Source: Rhizobium lusitanum
Lineage (GTDB): Bacteria; Pseudomonadota; Alphaproteobacteria; Rhizobiales; Rhizobiaceae
NCBI RefSeq assembly: GCF_014189535.1
Contig: NZ_CP050308.1
Coordinates: forward strand, 62,001-126,000
Direction of reading: 5' to 3'
Length of the DNA stretch: 64,000 nucleotides
Part shown: positions 1 to 16,107 of the stretch, piece after piece
Layout: each line of letters opens with the position of its first letter
Position numbering within the stretch: position 1 is the stretch's first letter
The notes under the pieces: model-generated
Told to the model about the DNA's origin: nothing
Seen by the model: the letters and a program-made list of their open reading frames with translations, nothing else
Databases searched by the model: none
Program-made: the position numbers and the translations under genes

Positions 1-131
1 CCAAGCACTTTCCGAACGTGCCTTTTACCCGCGAGATCGGCGAATATGAGGGCTTGCTCTCCAACCGCAAGATCCGCGAAGTCCTGGGCTTCAAGGAAGA
101 GCATGACTGGCGTCGATACGTGAAGGTTTGA
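1..131 (+). CDS. C-terminal end of probable NAD-dependent epimerase/dehydratase (partial, 5' end outside window)
   Basis: The frame is open from the left edge and stops with TGA at 129-131, leaving about 42 residues. The end, with the segments SNRKIREVLGF and HDWRRYV, resembles the C terminus of short-chain NAD(P)-dependent sugar epimerases/dehydratases, where a substrate-side helix is followed by a final Trp-Arg stretch. The Rossmann domain is not visible, so the family call is an inference from the tail only. The following glycosyltransferase fits a nucleotide-sugar or polysaccharide role. Confidence 0.5.
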   Translation, partial: KHFPNVPFTREIGEYEGLLSNRKIREVLGFKEEHDWRRYVKV

Positions 132-466
132 GGCAGCGCAGCGGCTGAGATGATACTGGGCGCGGTTGTCGCGCCCGGTCGAGCCCGCAGTCGCTGGAGG
201 GCAGCCTCTCTATTTGTTACGGCCGCAAACCAAAAATGCTTCGGCAAACACTCGACAAATATCTGGGGTGAAGTAAGTAGGTCTGCGTTCGTGAGGCGTA
301 TCGGGGAAATTGCAATGGCATTCGACGATACAGTCGCGATCAGTGTTTGGAGCGGGCATGTTGTGGCCCATGTGCCGACACGATGTCCGGCAGCGCGGTC
401 TGCGCTGCGACGGAAAGATATTTTAGTCGGCTGATCTCCTAGGCGGTCGGCCGTTTAGGAGGGACT
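132..466. other. Intergenic gap, no convincing gene
   Basis: Apart from the hairpin at 156-178 I see no supported gene here. An open frame at 150-434 has a composition unlike a protein and no good ribosome-binding site. The promoter of the glycosyltransferase at 467 probably lies here, but no clear -35/-10 pair stands out. A strong Shine-Dalgarno (AGGAGGG) lies just before 467. Confidence 0.5.
156..178 (+). terminator. Hairpin downstream of the epimerase-like gene
   Basis: A 7-bp perfect GC stem (158-164 with 170-176, extendable to 156/178 with one G-T pair) encloses a 5-nt loop 25 nt after the stop codon. There is no T-run, so it would be a weak or Rho-assisted terminator at best. Confidence 0.35.
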
Positions 467-1153
467 ATGAACGACGGTGTTGCACGTATTTTTGTCGGCT
501 TCGACTCTAAGGAAGTTGTCGCCTATCACGTCCTCGCACAAAGCATAATCGAGCGTTCCTCGATCCCGGTGGTGTTTTCGCCGATCGTGCTCAGCAATCT
601 CGACGGCATTTTCACGCGCGAGCGCAACGCGCTGCAATCGACCGAGTTCTCCTTCTCCCGCTTCCTGGTTCCCTACCTCAGCGACTTTGAGGGCTGGAGC
701 ATCTTCATGGATTGCGACATGCTCGCCCGCGCCGATATTGCCGAGCTCTGGAAGCTGCGCGACGACCGCTATGCCGCCATGTGCGTCAAGCACGACTATC
801 AGCCGAAGGTCGAAACCAAGTTTCTCGGCCAGACCCAGACCAAATATGAAAAGAAGAACTGGTCGAGCATGATCCTTTTCAACAATGCCAAGTGCAAGGC
901 ATTGACGAAGGACTATGTGAACACTGCCACCGGTCTGCAGCTTCATCAGTTCAAGTGGCTGGAAAGTGAAGATCAGATCGGCGAAGTTCCCGTGACCTGG
1001 AATTACCTCGTCAACGAATATGACCACCGGCCGGATGCGCAACTGGTGCACTTCACCGATGGCGGCCCGTATTTTGACGAGTATCGCAACGACGATTACG
1101 CCGACGAATGGTTCGCCATGCGCGAACGTCTGCTGCACGTCCAGCAGAAGTAA
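467..1153 (+). CDS. Glycosyltransferase, GT8-like
   Basis: This 228-residue soluble protein has the features of a nucleotide-sugar-dependent GT-A glycosyltransferase. It opens with a beta strand (ARIFVGFDSKE) typical of the donor-binding fold. A metal-binding DxD element sits in FMDCDMLA (about residues 82-89), and a late HFTDGGPYFDEY segment resembles the acceptor/C-terminal motif of GT8-like proteins. No membrane segment or signal peptide is visible, so it acts in the cytoplasm. The ATG at 467 is preceded at proper spacing by AGGAGGG. The next gene starts 18 nt after its stop, so both are probably one transcript. Acceptor and sugar are unknown; lipopolysaccharide or exopolysaccharide assembly is the likely setting. 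Confidence 0.7.
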   Translation: MNDGVARIFVGFDSKEVVAYHVLAQSIIERSSIPVVFSPIVLSNLDGIFTRERNALQSTEFSFSRFLVPYLSDFEGWSIFMDCDMLARADIAELWKLRDDRYAAMCVKHDYQPKVETKFLGQTQTKYEKKNWSSMILFNNAKCKALTKDYVNTATGLQLHQFKWLESEDQIGEVPVTWNYLVNEYDHRPDAQLVHFTDGGPYFDEYRNDDYADEWFAMRERLLHVQQK

Positions 1154-1171
1154 CAAGAACAGGATCAGGGC

Positions 1172-2056
1172 GTGACATCCGAAACAGCGACCGACAAGCC
1201 TGCTTTCCCGGCGGCCGGAGCCGCCGCAGGGTTGACGACCGCCGAGGATTGGCGCGCCATACTGACAGCGTTCTCTCATATCGTCCTTGTCGCCAACAGC
1301 GACACGGTCGATATCGGGAGCCTGCAGGCACAGTTCCCGCCGACGGCTCTCTTCGTCTTCTTCAATAAGGTCTACAAGGTCCTGGATCGCCCATTCCTCG
1401 GGCATTCGCTGCTGATCTCGCGCGGTCAGCCGCGCGGTGCCAACATCGTCTATCGGGGCGAGGTGGGCGAGGTGGTCAAATTCTTCCCGAGCGAATATTT
1501 CCTCGGCATCATGAACATCCGTCTCGGCCTCGAGGAGAAGCTCAATCCTGCCGCCGATTTCCAGGGCGCGCCGACCGGTCATCTCGATCTCGTCGGTTTC
1601 TGCGGCGATCTCTACACGGAGGCCAAGACGCCGACCAGCGGCTTTGCGCTGGCGCTTTGGCTGAGCGACCTGAAATTGCCGGCCGCCATCGTGCTGGCCG
1701 GCTTCTCGGCCAAGCGCAGCGAGAAATGGCGGGTGGTCTCGGTTCACGACTGGAGCTTCGAGCAGACCTTCCTGCGTCTCTTCGCTCGGCTGGGCAAGAT
1801 CACCATCCATGGCGGCGTTTCCGCCAATGCTTATGCCAGGCTTGCCGAACGCTTCTCGGAAGTCCCGCCTGCGGAGATTTCGCTGGCGGTGGCGGAGGTG
1901 CTGTCGGAACGGCTGGGTAATACCGATGCCGAGGTCGACAAGCTGATTTCGCTGACCAACGTGATTCGCTCCATGGACAATTTCATGCGCCGTTTGCGGC
2001 CGAAATTTCTGAAGCGGAAGCCCAAGGGAACGCCCGGCGAGCAGAAGGAAGGCTAA
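1172..2056 (+). CDS. Uncharacterised protein, probably co-transcribed with the glycosyltransferase
   Basis: A 294-residue protein with a GTG start at 1172, 18 nt after the glycosyltransferase stop. I do not recognise the family with certainty. The opening IVLVANSDTVDIGSL, followed by alternating strands and helices and a central WRVVSVHDWSFEQ stretch, recalls the first Rossmann-like half of sialyltransferase-type or polysaccharide-modifying proteins, but no diagnostic motif can be fixed. It has no signal peptide or transmembrane segment. The C terminus is strongly basic (KFLKRKPKG), suggesting membrane-surface or polyanion contact. A role in the same surface-glycan pathway as its neighbour is inferred from position only. 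Confidence 0.6.
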   Translation: MTSETATDKPAFPAAGAAAGLTTAEDWRAILTAFSHIVLVANSDTVDIGSLQAQFPPTALFVFFNKVYKVLDRPFLGHSLLISRGQPRGANIVYRGEVGEVVKFFPSEYFLGIMNIRLGLEEKLNPAADFQGAPTGHLDLVGFCGDLYTEAKTPTSGFALALWLSDLKLPAAIVLAGFSAKRSEKWRVVSVHDWSFEQTFLRLFARLGKITIHGGVSANAYARLAERFSEVPPAEISLAVAEVLSERLGNTDAEVDKLISLTNVIRSMDNFMRRLRPKFLKRKPKGTPGEQKEG

Positions 2057-2272
2057 AACCTGCCGACGCGCCTCTGGCGAAAGGGTGGCGAGATGTCTGC
2101 AATTCCCCAACGCCGGTGGCATGGTGACGGTTTGTGTCGAACGAAGCGACGTACCTGATTGGGAAAAAACAAAAAACGCACTTGCCAATCGTTTCGTCCC
2201 GTCTTAAAGGGAGCGCCATGTTTCCGAAAGGCGCTGGCGGGCAACCGCACAGAGCTGGTGACTGGAACATGA

Positions 2273-2348
<76 letters not shown>

Positions 2349-2442
2349 TTTTCCTTGATTTGATTGGCGCGTCAGTCCGCTGCTTCTTGGGTCGGGGATA
2401 TGCCGGATCGACGGCAAAATTTCGAAAGCATCGAATTCTCTC

Positions 2443-2471
2443 TTGTTAAATCGGGAATCGGTGTTTATGTA
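2443..2471 (+). promoter_or_regulatory. Candidate promoter for secE-nusG
   Basis: TTGTTA (2443-2448) and TATGTA (2466-2471) are separated by exactly 17 bp, 73 nt ahead of the secE start. This is a reasonable housekeeping-sigma match between the tRNA and secE. It was not tested against background occurrence. Confidence 0.45.
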
Positions 2472-2543
2472 AGGGTTCAACAGACACGCGGTGCGTGGGG
2501 CTGATATGTTCAGCTTTACGCGCCGTAATTGCGTGGGCAGTCA

Positions 2544-2744
2544 ATGGCATCCAAATCGAATCCACTAGCGTTTCTGCAGCAGGTCCGCTCTGAAACGTCG
2601 AAAATCACTTGGCCGTCCCGCCGCGAGACGATGATCTCGACGGTAATGGTGTTGGTCATGGTTGTTTTCGCCTCGCTGTTTTTCTTTGCTGCTGACCAGC
2701 TCATCGGCTGGGTTCTCGGCTACGTGCTGAATACCGGCAATTAA
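2544..2744 (+). CDS. secE: Protein translocase subunit SecE
   Basis: SecE clamps SecY in the inner-membrane SecYEG channel. This is the short single-helix form (66 residues) found in alphaproteobacteria. A cytoplasmic amphipathic helix (RSETSKITWPSRRE, residues 16-28) is followed by one transmembrane helix (about 31-60). The ATG at 2544 gives the family-typical MASKSN start; an in-frame TTG at 2529 would add five residues and has no better ribosome-binding site. The gene lies between tRNA-Trp and nusG, 18 nt ahead of the latter. Its partner secY is at 30019 in the same window. Confidence 0.97.
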   Translation: MASKSNPLAFLQQVRSETSKITWPSRRETMISTVMVLVMVVFASLFFFAADQLIGWVLGYVLNTGN

Positions 2745-2762
2745 TATCGGGTGGAGATGAAC

Positions 2763-3293
2763 ATGGCGGCACGTTGGTACATCGTCCACGCTTATTCTAA
2801 TTTCGAAAAGAAAGTGGCTGAATCCATTGAGGAGAAGGCCAAGCAGAAGGGTCTTTCGCATCTGTTCGAAAGAATCCTGGTGCCGACCGAGAAGGTGGTT
2901 GAAGTGCGTCGCGGTCGTAAGGTCGATAGCGAGCGCAAGTTCTTCCCGGGTTATGTGCTGGTTCGTGCCAACCTGACGGATGAAGCTTACCACCTGATCA
3001 AGAATACGCCGAAGGTCACTGGCTTCCTCGGCTCCGACAATAAGCCGATTCCGATTCCGGATTATGAAGCCGATCGCATTCTCGGTCAGGTCCAGGAAGG
3101 TGTCGAGCGGCCCAAGGCTTCCGTGTCTTTCGAGATCGGCGAGCAGGTTCGTGTTTCGGATGGTCCGTTTGCCTCGTTCAACGGCACCGTTCAGGACGTG
3201 GACGAAGAGCGTTCGCGCCTGAAGGTAGAAGTTTCGATCTTCGGCCGCGCTACGCCGGTCGAGCTGGAATACAGTCAGGTCGAGAAGGTCTGA
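2763..3293 (+). CDS. nusG: Transcription termination/antitermination factor NusG
   Basis: NusG binds the RNA polymerase clamp and links it to Rho or to the ribosome (via S10, encoded at 20111). The 176-residue protein has the N-terminal NGN domain (ARWYIVHAYSNFEKKV onward, to about residue 110) and a C-terminal KOW domain (about 122-176, containing VSDGPFASFNGTV). I chose the third of three closely spaced starts. GTG 2751 and ATG 2757 are in frame, but GGTGGAG at 2750-2756 is spaced correctly for ATG 2763, which gives the conserved MAARWYIV start. It is cotranscribed with secE. Confidence 0.96.
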   Translation: MAARWYIVHAYSNFEKKVAESIEEKAKQKGLSHLFERILVPTEKVVEVRRGRKVDSERKFFPGYVLVRANLTDEAYHLIKNTPKVTGFLGSDNKPIPIPDYEADRILGQVQEGVERPKASVSFEIGEQVRVSDGPFASFNGTVQDVDEERSRLKVEVSIFGRATPVELEYSQVEKV

Positions 3294-3309
3294 TCGTTTT
3301 ATCGGATTG

Positions 3310-3345
3310 GAAAGATCAGTCATTGGTGGCTGGTCTTTCGTTTGA
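3310..3345 (+). terminator. Terminator-like hairpin after nusG
   Basis: Segment 3310-3319 pairs with 3330-3339 (10 bp, one G-T pair) around a 10-nt loop, followed by a T-rich stretch. It lies 17 nt after the nusG stop and just before a candidate promoter, so it probably separates secE-nusG from the rplK transcript, fully or partly. Confidence 0.55.
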
Positions 3346-3347
3346 GT

Positions 3348-3380
3348 TTGGATGTAAGTAAGTAAATTCTTATTTACATC
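3348..3380 (+). promoter_or_regulatory. Candidate rplK operon promoter embedded in a 12-bp inverted repeat
   Basis: TTGGAT (3348-3353) and TATTTA (3371-3376) lie 17 bp apart. The same DNA is a near-perfect inverted repeat: GATGTAAGTAAG (3351-3362) with CTTATTTACATC (3369-3380), one G-T pair, 6-nt centre. An AT-rich palindrome spanning -35 to -10 suits a protein operator or a strongly melting promoter. The start point would be near 3383, giving a leader of about 135 nt before rplK in which an L1-binding site would be expected; I could not identify one with confidence. Confidence 0.45.
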
Positions 3381-3516
3381 TCGCGGCATCGCCGCAATCC
3401 GCGTGGAAGGGTAGGGGTCTTAGCCGGACCTTGATATCCGCACCACGCAACCGCAGCCGCTGGAGCGATCCGGCACAAGAGGCCGGGCAACCGGCCAGTT
3501 AGAAAGGCAGAGAGAA

Positions 3517-3948
3517 ATGGCTAAGAAAGTTGCAGGCCAACTCAAGCTGCAGGTCAAGGCCGGCTCGGCGAATCCTTCGCCTCCGATCGGTCCTGCGCTT
3601 GGTCAGCGTGGCGTTAACATCATGGAATTCTGCAAGGCGTTCAATGCCGCCACGCAGGAACTGGAAAAGGGTATGCCGATCCCGGTCGTCATCACCTACT
3701 ATCAGGACAAGTCCTTCACCTTCATCATGAAGCAGCCGCCAGTCAGCTACTTCCTGAAGAAGGAAGCGAAGATCCAGTCCGGCTCGAAGACTCCCGGCAA
3801 GGGCGCCAAGGCTGGTACCCTCACCAAGGCTCAGGTGCAGTCTATCGCCCAAGCCAAGATGAAGGATCTGAACGCCGCCGATATCGAAGGCGCAATGGCC
3901 ATGATCGAGGGCTCCGCCCGCGCCATGGGCCTGGAAGTGGTAGGTTAA
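3517..3948 (+). CDS. rplK: 50S ribosomal protein L11
   Basis: L11 forms the GTPase-associated centre stalk base on 23S rRNA. The 143-residue product is family length. The N-terminal domain carries the conserved proline-rich [19 protein letters not shown] segment (thiostrepton/stringent-response region). The C-terminal RNA-binding domain runs from about residue 75. The ATG follows AGAAAGGCAGAGAGAA. rplA starts 4 nt after its stop, so they form the L11 operon pair. Confidence 0.98.
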   Translation: MAKKVAGQLKLQVKAGSANPSPPIGPALGQRGVNIMEFCKAFNAATQELEKGMPIPVVITYYQDKSFTFIMKQPPVSYFLKKEAKIQSGSKTPGKGAKAGTLTKAQVQSIAQAKMKDLNAADIEGAMAMIEGSARAMGLEVVG

Positions 3949-3952
3949 GATC

Positions 3953-4651
3953 ATGGTTGCAAAGCGTATTCAGAAGATCCGCGAAGGCGTTGATCCCACA
4001 AAGCTCTATGCTCTGAGCCTTGCCATTGGCATGGTCAAGGAGCGGGCTATCGCCAAGTTCGATGAAACCATCGAAGTTTCCATGAACCTCGGTGTTGACC
4101 CGCGTCACGCAGACCAGATGGTTCGCGGCGTTGTCAACCTGCCGAACGGCACTGGCCGCACGGTTCGCGTTGCCGTTTTCGCTCGTGGTGCCAAGGCTGA
4201 CGAAGCCAAGGCTGCCGGTGCTGACATCGTCGGTGCGGAAGACCTGGTTGAAATCGTTCAGGGCGGCAAGATCGACTTCGATCGTTGCATCGCGACCCCG
4301 GACATGATGCCGCTCGTCGGTCGTCTCGGTAAGGTTCTCGGCCCGCGCGGCATGATGCCGAACCCGAAGGTCGGCACGGTTACCATGGACGTCAAAAGTG
4401 CTGTTGAAGCCTCCAAGGGCGGCGCAGTCGAGTTCCGCGTCGAGAAGGCTGGTATCGTCCATGCCGGTATCGGCAAGGCTTCCTTCGACGCAAAGGCTCT
4501 GGAAGAAAACATCCGCGCTTTCGCCGACGCCGTCGTAAAGGCGAAGCCGGCTGGCGCCAAGGGCAACTACGTCAAGCGCGTAGCTATCTCTTCGACCATG
4601 GGTCCGGGTGTCAAGATCGAGCTCGCCTCGGTCACGGCTACGAACGCTTAA
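3953..4651 (+). CDS. rplA: 50S ribosomal protein L1
   Basis: L1 forms the mobile L1 stalk at the E site and, in the family, represses translation of its own L11-L1 mRNA. The 232-residue product is normal length. The conserved [21 protein letters not shown] loop (about residues 123-139) and the matching two-domain layout are clear. Starts 4 nt after the rplK stop, implying translational coupling. A 332-nt structured gap follows before rplJ. Confidence 0.98.
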   Translation: MVAKRIQKIREGVDPTKLYALSLAIGMVKERAIAKFDETIEVSMNLGVDPRHADQMVRGVVNLPNGTGRTVRVAVFARGAKADEAKAAGADIVGAEDLVEIVQGGKIDFDRCIATPDMMPLVGRLGKVLGPRGMMPNPKVGTVTMDVKSAVEASKGGAVEFRVEKAGIVHAGIGKASFDAKALEENIRAFADAVVKAKPAGAKGNYVKRVAISSTMGPGVKIELASVTATNA

Positions 4652-4690
4652 TGATTTTAGTCGGGCGTTAAGTCCGGCTTCTCAAGAATT

Positions 4691-4983
4691 CCCGGCCTCT
4701 CGAGGCCGGGATATCCGGAGAAATCCGGAATTCCTGTCCGAGATTGCAGGTGGTTATCCCTTAATCACTTAAGCCTGCATGAGACGGGTAAGACCCGAAT
4801 TTTGATGAAGCTTTGCTTCGATGAACTCGGTTCGAGCCTTGGATGCCTTGTGCCTTGGAGCCTTACGGCTCGAGCGCGAGGGGACAGGATCCTCAAGCGT
4901 CGCTTGGGATCTCTCTTGATCCCAGGAGGCAAAAGGCAACCCGGCAGGCCCGTTAACCCGGTCCTGTCAACTGGAGAAAAGCA
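4691..4983 (+). ncRNA. rplJ (L10) mRNA leader with stacked hairpins
   Basis: The 332-nt gap between rplA and rplJ is densely structured. There is a perfect 8-bp stem with CTCG loop (4691-4698/4703-4710), a 9-bp stem (4830-4838/4867-4875) with one G-T pair, and a further 7-bp GGGATC-type stem near 4908-4927. In other bacteria this position holds the leader where the L10-L12 complex binds to repress rplJL, and an rpoBC attenuation effect can follow. Family membership is inferred from location and structure; I could not confirm the kink-turn consensus. Confidence 0.5.
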
Positions 4984-5502
4984 GTGGAAAGAGCGGAAAA
5001 ACGCGAATTCGTCACGGAACTGAACGAAGTCTTCAAGGCTTCGGGCTCGGTTGTCGTGGCCCACTATGCTGGTGCTACAGTCGCTCAGATGAACGATTTT
5101 CGTTCGAAGATGCGCGCTGCAGGCGGCACCGTCAAAGTCGCGAAGAACCGCCTGGCCAAAATTGCTCTTCAGGGCACGGATGCGGAAGGGATTTCTGATC
5201 TCTTCACCGGTCAGACGCTGATTGCATACAGCACTGATCCGATTATCGCTCCGAAGGTCGTCGTGGATTTCGCCAAGGGCAACGACAAAATCGTTGTTTT
5301 GGGCGGCGCCATGGGAACAACAACGCTCAACGCCGAAGGTGTGAAGTCGCTCGCGACCCTGCCTTCGCTGGACGAGCTGCGTGCAAGGTTGCTGGGCATG
5401 ATCCAGACGCCTGCTACACGCATCGCAAGTGTTGTTGCAGCACCGGCAAGCCAGCTTGCTCGTGTGTTCGCGGCCTACGCCAAGAAGGACGAAGCCGCTT
5501 AA
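4984..5502 (+). CDS. rplJ: 50S ribosomal protein L10
   Basis: L10 anchors L7/L12 dimers to the ribosomal stalk base beside L11. The 172-residue product has the N-terminal rRNA-binding domain ([27 protein letters not shown]) and a C-terminal helix that carries L12. The start is GTG at 4984, supported by a GGAG motif about 10 nt upstream and by the conserved [10 protein letters not shown] opening. It is followed by rplL after 57 nt. Confidence 0.97.
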   Translation: MERAEKREFVTELNEVFKASGSVVVAHYAGATVAQMNDFRSKMRAAGGTVKVAKNRLAKIALQGTDAEGISDLFTGQTLIAYSTDPIIAPKVVVDFAKGNDKIVVLGGAMGTTTLNAEGVKSLATLPSLDELRARLLGMIQTPATRIASVVAAPASQLARVFAAYAKKDEAA

Positions 5503-5559
5503 GGCGGTTTTTCGCTGTTCATAACCAACCAGTTCGAACCGAACAAAAGGAACTAAAAC

Positions 5560-5937
5560 ATGGCTGATCTCGCAAAGATCGTAGACGACCTCTCCTCGCT
5601 GACCGTTCTCGAAGCCGCAGAACTGTCTAAGCTTCTCGAAGAAAAGTGGGGCGTTTCCGCCGCTGCTCCGGTAGCTGTTGCTGCTGTTGGCGGCCCGGCT
5701 GGCCCGGCTGTCGTTGAAGAAGAAAAGACCGAGTTCGACGTTATCCTCACGGATGTCGGCGCTAACAAGATCAACGTCATCAAGGAAGTCCGCGCCATCA
5801 CCGGTCTCGGCCTCAAGGAAGCTAAGGACCTCGTCGAAGCTGCTCCTAAGGCTGTCAAGGAAGCTGTTTCCAAGGCTGAAGCCGCTGACATCAAGAAGAA
5901 GCTCGAAGACGCTGGCGCCAAGGCCGACGTTAAGTAA
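5560..5937 (+). CDS. rplL: 50S ribosomal protein L7/L12
   Basis: L7/L12 recruits and stimulates translational GTPases (EF-Tu, EF-G, both encoded downstream in this window). The 125-residue acidic protein shows the N-terminal dimerisation/L10-binding helices ([18 protein letters not shown]), an Ala/Gly/Pro-rich hinge at about 36-52, and the globular C-terminal domain with [21 protein letters not shown] good ribosome-binding site (AAAAGGAAC) precedes the ATG. Confidence 0.98.
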   Translation: MADLAKIVDDLSSLTVLEAAELSKLLEEKWGVSAAAPVAVAAVGGPAGPAVVEEEKTEFDVILTDVGANKINVIKEVRAITGLGLKEAKDLVEAAPKAVKEAVSKAEAADIKKKLEDAGAKADVK

Positions 5938-5952
5938 GCTTGAAACTGCTTT

Positions 5953-5993
5953 GGGAGGTGGCATTTTTGCCCCCTCCCATTTGCCGTTTTTTT
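5953..5993 (+). terminator. Terminator/attenuator after rplL
   Basis: A stem of 10 bp with one mismatch (5953-5962 with 5969-5978) around ATTTTT is followed after 8 nt by a run of seven T. It probably lowers, rather than ends, readthrough from rplJL into rpoBC, since rpoB must be transcribed. Confidence 0.55.
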
Positions 5994-6000
5994 GAACAAA

Positions 6001-6037
6001 TTACCCAAAAGCCGCAGGTGAAACGGCTTTTGGGTAA
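6001..6037 (+). repeat. Perfect 14-bp inverted repeat in the rplL-rpoB gap
   Basis: Segment 6001-6014 pairs perfectly with 6024-6037 around the 9-nt loop CAGGTGAAA. There is no T-run. A stable RNA hairpin here could be a processing site comparable in position to the RNase III site between rplL and rpoB in enterobacteria, or could insulate rpoB translation. Confidence 0.6.
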
Positions 6038-6200
6038 TGGGTTCTTCAAGAGGATGGTCTCAAACCGAACCGCGACGCAATCCGTGCTGAGCGGTTTTCG
6101 GTTAGTTAGACGAGATTGAACTACTCATTGATTGACGGGATCGCCTGGCCAGCGGTTCCCGTCCGTTGCAGGCCCGGGTGCAGAATTTAGAGGAGCGACG

Positions 6201-10343
<4,143 letters not shown>

Positions 10344-10532
10344 CAGTCGACAGGGTGCGCGCTGACAAACAGCGCGCACCGTTCTTGCAAGCGCCCGATT
10401 TCGTGTAGCGCAGGCAAGGACGTTTTTGCCGCATTTCGCGGTTATTGTCGTTTTAACGCATCAGTCCGGTTCCCGGGAATTTGCCGGTGCTGATTGCAGT
10501 TCGAGGGCGTTTCGCCCCAAAAGGAGACAGGC

Positions 10533-14744
<4,212 letters not shown>

Positions 14745-14766
14745 GCGGCTGTAGCCAGCACAAATC

Positions 14767-14798
14767 AAAACCGCCCGGAGCGATCCGGGCGGTTTTTT
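14767..14798 (+). terminator. Rho-independent terminator of rpoBC
   Basis: A 13-bp perfect stem (14767-14779/14784-14796) with a GCGA loop runs directly into six T (14793-14798). It lies 22 nt after the rpoC stop. Confidence 0.93.
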
Positions 14799-14854
14799 GC
14801 ATTCTTGTGTAGAAGAGGTGAGGGCCGCCGCCATGAGCGCGCCCGAGTGGCGGC

Positions 14855-15148
14855 TCAGCGGAAGCGGATGATCGCCACTTCGCCTTCCAGCGCGCCCTGA
14901 TAGGCGGAGGCATGCGGTTCTTCGTCCGGTATGTCGGTCAGCATGCCAATCTGGTCGAGGTCGGCCTCAATGAAGCCTTCCTCTGCAAGCGCGTTCAGCG
15001 CCTCGCGCACGGCGGTATCGTCATCCGGTGCCTTGAGCATGACATGCAGCTCGACGCCTTCGCTGCCGTCGGTCTCATATCCCTTGCCGATGATGATGAA
15101 GACCATGGGGCCGTCAAGATTGTTGTCGTTGTCTGGCGCAGTAATCAT
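14855..15148 (-). CDS. Small uncharacterised acidic protein
   Basis: A 97-residue acidic protein on the opposite strand between rpoC and rpsL. The start at 15148 (MITAPDNDNNLDGP) has AAGGA six bases upstream; an open frame to 15286 would add 46 residues of unlikely composition. Two regions are visible: a beta-rich FIIIGKGYETD...VELHVMLKAPDDD block and a helix (TAVREALNALAEEGF) followed by acidic loops. No membrane segment or signal peptide. I do not recognise the function; the layout resembles small rhizobial proteins sometimes labelled regulators, but nothing in it binds DNA visibly. It has its own candidate promoter. Confidence 0.7.
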   Translation of the reverse strand: MITAPDNDNNLDGPMVFIIIGKGYETDGSEGVELHVMLKAPDDDTAVREALNALAEEGFIEADLDQIGMLTDIPDEEPHASAYQGALEGEVAIIRFR

Positions 15149-15233
15149 GAGTCGTCCTTCGGAAGTTTCGATTCGGCCGGGCGATTCTCTCGATCTGCCG
15201 TCGCCGTCTCGTGAAATTGTCAGTCTGTGATTC

Positions 15234-15261
15234 CTTATAGGGATTTTAGTGAAATACCCAA
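15234..15261 (-). promoter_or_regulatory. Candidate promoter of the small acidic protein gene
   Basis: On the minus strand TTGGGT (15261-15256) and TATAAG (15239-15234) are 16 bp apart. The start point would be near 15227, giving a leader of about 80 nt. Confidence 0.45.
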
Positions 15262-15364
15262 GTCTATCTTGCCGGAGGGGCGCCATTTCGTTAACGAATA
15301 CGCCAAAGTGCTGGTTTGCAGGGCCTTTTAGGGCTTTGTGACGAAGATAATTCCTTAACCGGCC

Positions 15365-15393
15365 TTGACGAACCAGCGGGAAACCAGTAGTTA
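15365..15393 (+). promoter_or_regulatory. Candidate promoter of the str operon (rpsL)
   Basis: TTGACG, preceded by C (CTTGACG is the rhizobial -35 consensus), at 15365-15370 and TAGTTA at 15388-15393 are spaced 17 bp. Transcription would begin near 15400, leaving a leader of about 255 nt before rpsL. The rest of the 507-nt gap 15149-15655 holds no gene that I can support. Confidence 0.5.
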
Positions 15394-15655
15394 CGCCGCC
15401 ATCGGACCCATGTGAGGCATGGCCATTCGGAGCGACACGCTCTGGAGTTCACCTCAAACAAGGTTCAAAACGCACGTTGAAGACGAGAATGCTGCACGCA
15501 AGACGCGGTTACCGTGTCCTCTGCTTTTCTGTGGTCCATCTGCGAAAGCGGGTCGGGCCACGTTTTGCGCATTGAGACGATCGTGTGTCGTTGCCGGAGA
15601 CGGCGAGAGTTAAGCCCGTAAGGGTGTATAAGATAGATTTACAAGGGATGGTTGA

Positions 15656-16027
15656 ATGCCTACCGTAAACCAGCTGATCCGCAAGCCACGCCAGGCACAG
15701 GTAAAGCGTAATAAGGTTCCCGCTCTTCAGGAGAACCCGCAGAAGCGCGGCGTTTGCACCCGCGTCTACACGACCACGCCGAAGAAGCCGAACTCGGCTC
15801 TGCGTAAGGTCGCAAAGATCCGCCTGACCAATGGCTTTGAAGTCATTGGTTATATTCCCGGCGAAGGTCACAACCTTCAGGAACACTCTGTCGTCATGAT
15901 CCGTGGCGGCCGCGTAAAGGACCTTCCGGGCGTTCGTTACCACATCATCCGCGGCGTTCTCGATACCCAGGGTGTCAAGAACCGCAAGCAGCGCCGTTCC
16001 AAGTACGGTGCGAAGCGTCCGAAGTAA
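15656..16027 (+). CDS. rpsL: 30S ribosomal protein S12
   Basis: S12 monitors codon-anticodon pairing in the decoding centre. The 123-residue product carries the streptomycin-sensitive wild-type residues in [12 protein letters not shown] (Lys42/43 region) and [12 protein letters not shown] (Lys88 region, with the usual Asp after it). The ATG follows a GGATGG-type ribosome-binding site. First gene of the str group, 80 nt ahead of rpsG. Confidence 0.98.
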
Positions 16028-16046
16028 TATTCGGTTTTAGATCATC

Positions 16047-16083
16047 CGGCGCTGCGCGAGGTTCTCCGCGTGATAAAGCGCCG
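16047..16083 (+). other. Structured rpsL-rpsG intercistronic RNA
   Basis: A 7-bp stem (16047-16053/16077-16083) encloses a second GC-rich hairpin (about 16055-16070). In enterobacteria the S7 repressor-binding site lies in this same gap, so an autoregulatory site is plausible but not shown. Confidence 0.35.
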
Positions 16084-16107
16084 CTAACAAGTTGAGAGAC
16101 GAGAAGT

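Noticed and set aside
150..434. 94-codon open frame before the glycosyltransferase
   Set aside because: No ribosome-binding site and an unstructured composition with many Arg and Cys in no known pattern.
455..2188. 577-codon open frame antisense to the glycosyltransferase pair
   Set aside because: No ribosome-binding site and composition rich in Arg/His/Gln typical of antisense frames in GC-rich genes. The plus-strand genes have clear starts and motifs.
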